NCBI RefSeq assembly: GCF_003814875.1 | Contig: NZ_RKQF01000001.1 | Location: 6,138,001 to 6,202,000 of the forward strand | Origin: Streptomyces sp. Ag109_O5-1 | GTDB lineage: Bacteria; Actinomycetota; Actinomycetes; Streptomycetales; Streptomycetaceae | Direction of reading: 5' to 3' | DNA length: 64,000 nucleotides | In this document: in pieces, positions 62,792-64,000 of the stretch | How the letters are laid out: each line of letters opens with the position of its first letter | Position numbering within the stretch: the stretch's first letter is position 1 | The notes under the pieces: model-generated | Told to the model about the DNA's origin: nothing | Database searches by the model: none | Seen by the model: only the letters and a program-made list of their open reading frames with translations | Made by a program: the position numbers and the translations under genes

Positions 62792-64000
62792 CTACTCCCG
62801 TACTTCGAGCAGTCCTTCAACGCGGGCCATGGTCACAGCAACGGCTGCGTAGACGACCGCGACCGTGATGACGAGGCTCGCCGAGCGACCGTCCGGCGGC
62901 AGCATCAGGGCGGCGACACCGGCGGCCCCGACGAAGGCGACGTTGAAGAGCACGTCGTACACGGAGAAGATCCGGCCGCGGAAGCCGTCGTCGACGGAGG
63001 ACTGCACGATGGTGTCCGTGGAGATCTTCGCTCCCTGGGTGATCAGCCCCAGGACGAAGGCGGCGACCAGCATGGGGCCGGTCGTGAACGGGAGGCCCAG
63101 AGCCGGCACCAGGACGGCGGCGGACGCCGCGCACACGACGATCCAACGGCCGGGACCGAGTCGTCCCGCGGCATAGGGCGTCACCAACGCCGCCGCGAAG
63201 AAACCGGCGCCGGAGATCCCCAGTGCCAGCCCCAGCAGTCGCAGGCCGTCGTCCGGATTCGAGGCGAGTGCATAGCGGCACAGCATCAGCACCAGGACCA
63301 GCAGTGCGCCGTAGCAGAAGCGCATCAGCGTCATGGCGAACAGGGCCCAGGCCGCCTCACGGCGCTCGGGCGCGGCGAGATGCCGTACCGCCGCCAGCAG
63401 GTCCCGGACGGTGGTGACGACGGCCGTGCCCAGGCGTGGCGGTGCCGACCGCCGGTCGGGGCCGAGCAGCCAGGGAGCCATGGTCAGTGAGGTGAGGGCC
63501 GCGCACAGGTACAGCGCGGCGCCCAGCACCACCACCGCGGCGTCGGAGTCCGAGGCCACCAGCCGTACGGCGAAGGCGAGTCCGCCGCCGGCGGTCGCAG
63601 CGAGGGTTCCGGCGGTCGGGGACAGGGAGTTGGCCAGCACCAGCCGATCGGTGTCGACCACCCGCGGCAGGGCGGCGGAGAGCCCCGAGAGAACGAAGCG
63701 GTTGACGGCCGTGACGCACAGGGCGGAGACATAGAAGAGCCAGTCGGGGACATGGCTCACCATCAGCGCTGCGGTGACCGAGGCCAGCAGCGCGCGCAGC
63801 AGATTGCCGTAGAGGAGGACCTGGCGGCGTCGCCAGCGGTCCAGCAGGACGCCGGCGAAGGGTCCCACGAGGGAGTACGGGAGGAGCAGGACCGACATGG
63901 CGGAGGCGATCGCGGCCGGTGAGGTCTGCTTCTCCGGGGAGAAGACGACGTAGGCGGCCAGCGCGACCTGGTAGACGCCGTCGGCGCCCTGGGAGAGCAG
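62792..64000 (-). CDS. MFS transporter (5' end outside the window)
   Basis: At least 402 residues; the frame is open to base 64000, so the start is missing. There are ten or more membrane helices. The visible N-terminal part contains the motif LLDRWRRRQVLLYGNLLRAL, typical of the DHA3-type drug efflux subfamily between helices 2 and 3. Substrate unknown. The stop codon is 3 bp from the parS palindrome, so its transcript ends in that hairpin. An internal ATG at 63898 should not be taken as the start. Confidence 0.88.
   Translation of the reverse strand: MLSQGADGVYQVALAAYVVFSPEKQTSPAAIASAMSVLLLPYSLVGPFAGVLLDRWRRRQVLLYGNLLRALLASVTAALMVSHVPDWLFYVSALCVTAVNRFVLSGLSAALPRVVDTDRLVLANSLSPTAGTLAATAGGGLAFAVRLVASDSDAAVVVLGAALYLCAALTSLTMAPWLLGPDRRSAPPRLGTAVVTTVRDLLAAVRHLAAPERREAAWALFAMTLMRFCYGALLVLVLMLCRYALASNPDDGLRLLGLALGISGAGFFAAALVTPYAAGRLGPGRWIVVCAASAAVLVPALGLPFTTGPMLVAAFVLGLITQGAKISTDTIVQSSVDDGFRGRIFSVYDVLFNVAFVGAAGVAALMLPPDGRSASLVITVAVVYAAVAVTMARVEGLLEVRE

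Overview
The window is high-GC DNA from a Streptomyces chromosome, centred on the replication origin. The evidence is gene content and order: rpmH-rnpA-yidD-yidC-jag-rsmG-parA-parB lie on one side of dnaA. On the other side are oriC, dnaN, gnd, recF, a DciA-type gene, gyrB and gyrA. There are also crgA, class E sortases, many GTG starts, dozens of TTGTCCACA-like DnaA boxes and seven perfect GTTTCACGTGAAAC parS sites. The species cannot be named from the sequence alone.

Layout. 1-4.9 kb: end of a cell-wall growth operon (RodA/FtsW-type polymerase, class B penicillin-binding protein, PASTA Ser/Thr kinase). 5.0-6.1 kb: a solitary, terminator-flanked Mrr-type nuclease gene that looks accessory. 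6.2-10.8 kb: three class E sortases around a glutamine amidotransferase, a DUF881 protein and divergent crgA. 10.8-11.0 kb: a DnaA-box cluster. 11-18.7 kb: rhomboid protease, cyclophilin, tRNA-Ala, an HTH protein, a second membrane kinase, secreted proteins and a DLW-39 small protein. 18.8-31 kb is the most variable part: GntR regulator, glycosyltransferase, FkbM methyltransferase, ferredoxin, amidohydrolase, DoxX protein, a 1,331-residue STAND-NTPase/WD40 protein, a PA14/Fn3 secreted protein and tRNA-Ile.

31-44 kb is the conserved origin block, all on the minus strand from dnaA to gyrA. oriC lies at 40752-41735 between dnaN and dnaA. 44-51 kb runs on the plus strand with the ribosomal, RNase P, membrane-insertion and partition genes. 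51-61 kb on the minus strand holds thioredoxin/thioredoxin reductase, an ECF sigma/anti-sigma pair, a pseudokinase, the lipid II flippase MurJ and a DUF6049 membrane protein. 61-64 kb holds a CCA-adding-type nucleotidyltransferase and a truncated MFS exporter.

The genes combine three jobs: starting replication (DnaA, DnaN, oriC, distal DnaA boxes), segregating origins (ParA, ParB, parS) and building or remodelling the envelope (RodA/PBP/PknB, sortases, CrgA, MurJ plus pseudokinase, YidC). The strongest second-look signals concern parS. Two sites form the centres of perfect 50-bp and 36-bp palindromes that fill a convergent gene junction. Three others lie inside genes and are always read as Val-Ser-Arg-Glu-Thr. 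Other candidates are a four-box DnaA cluster 30 kb from oriC, an antirepressor-like/Mrr nuclease fusion and the STAND-WD40 protein.
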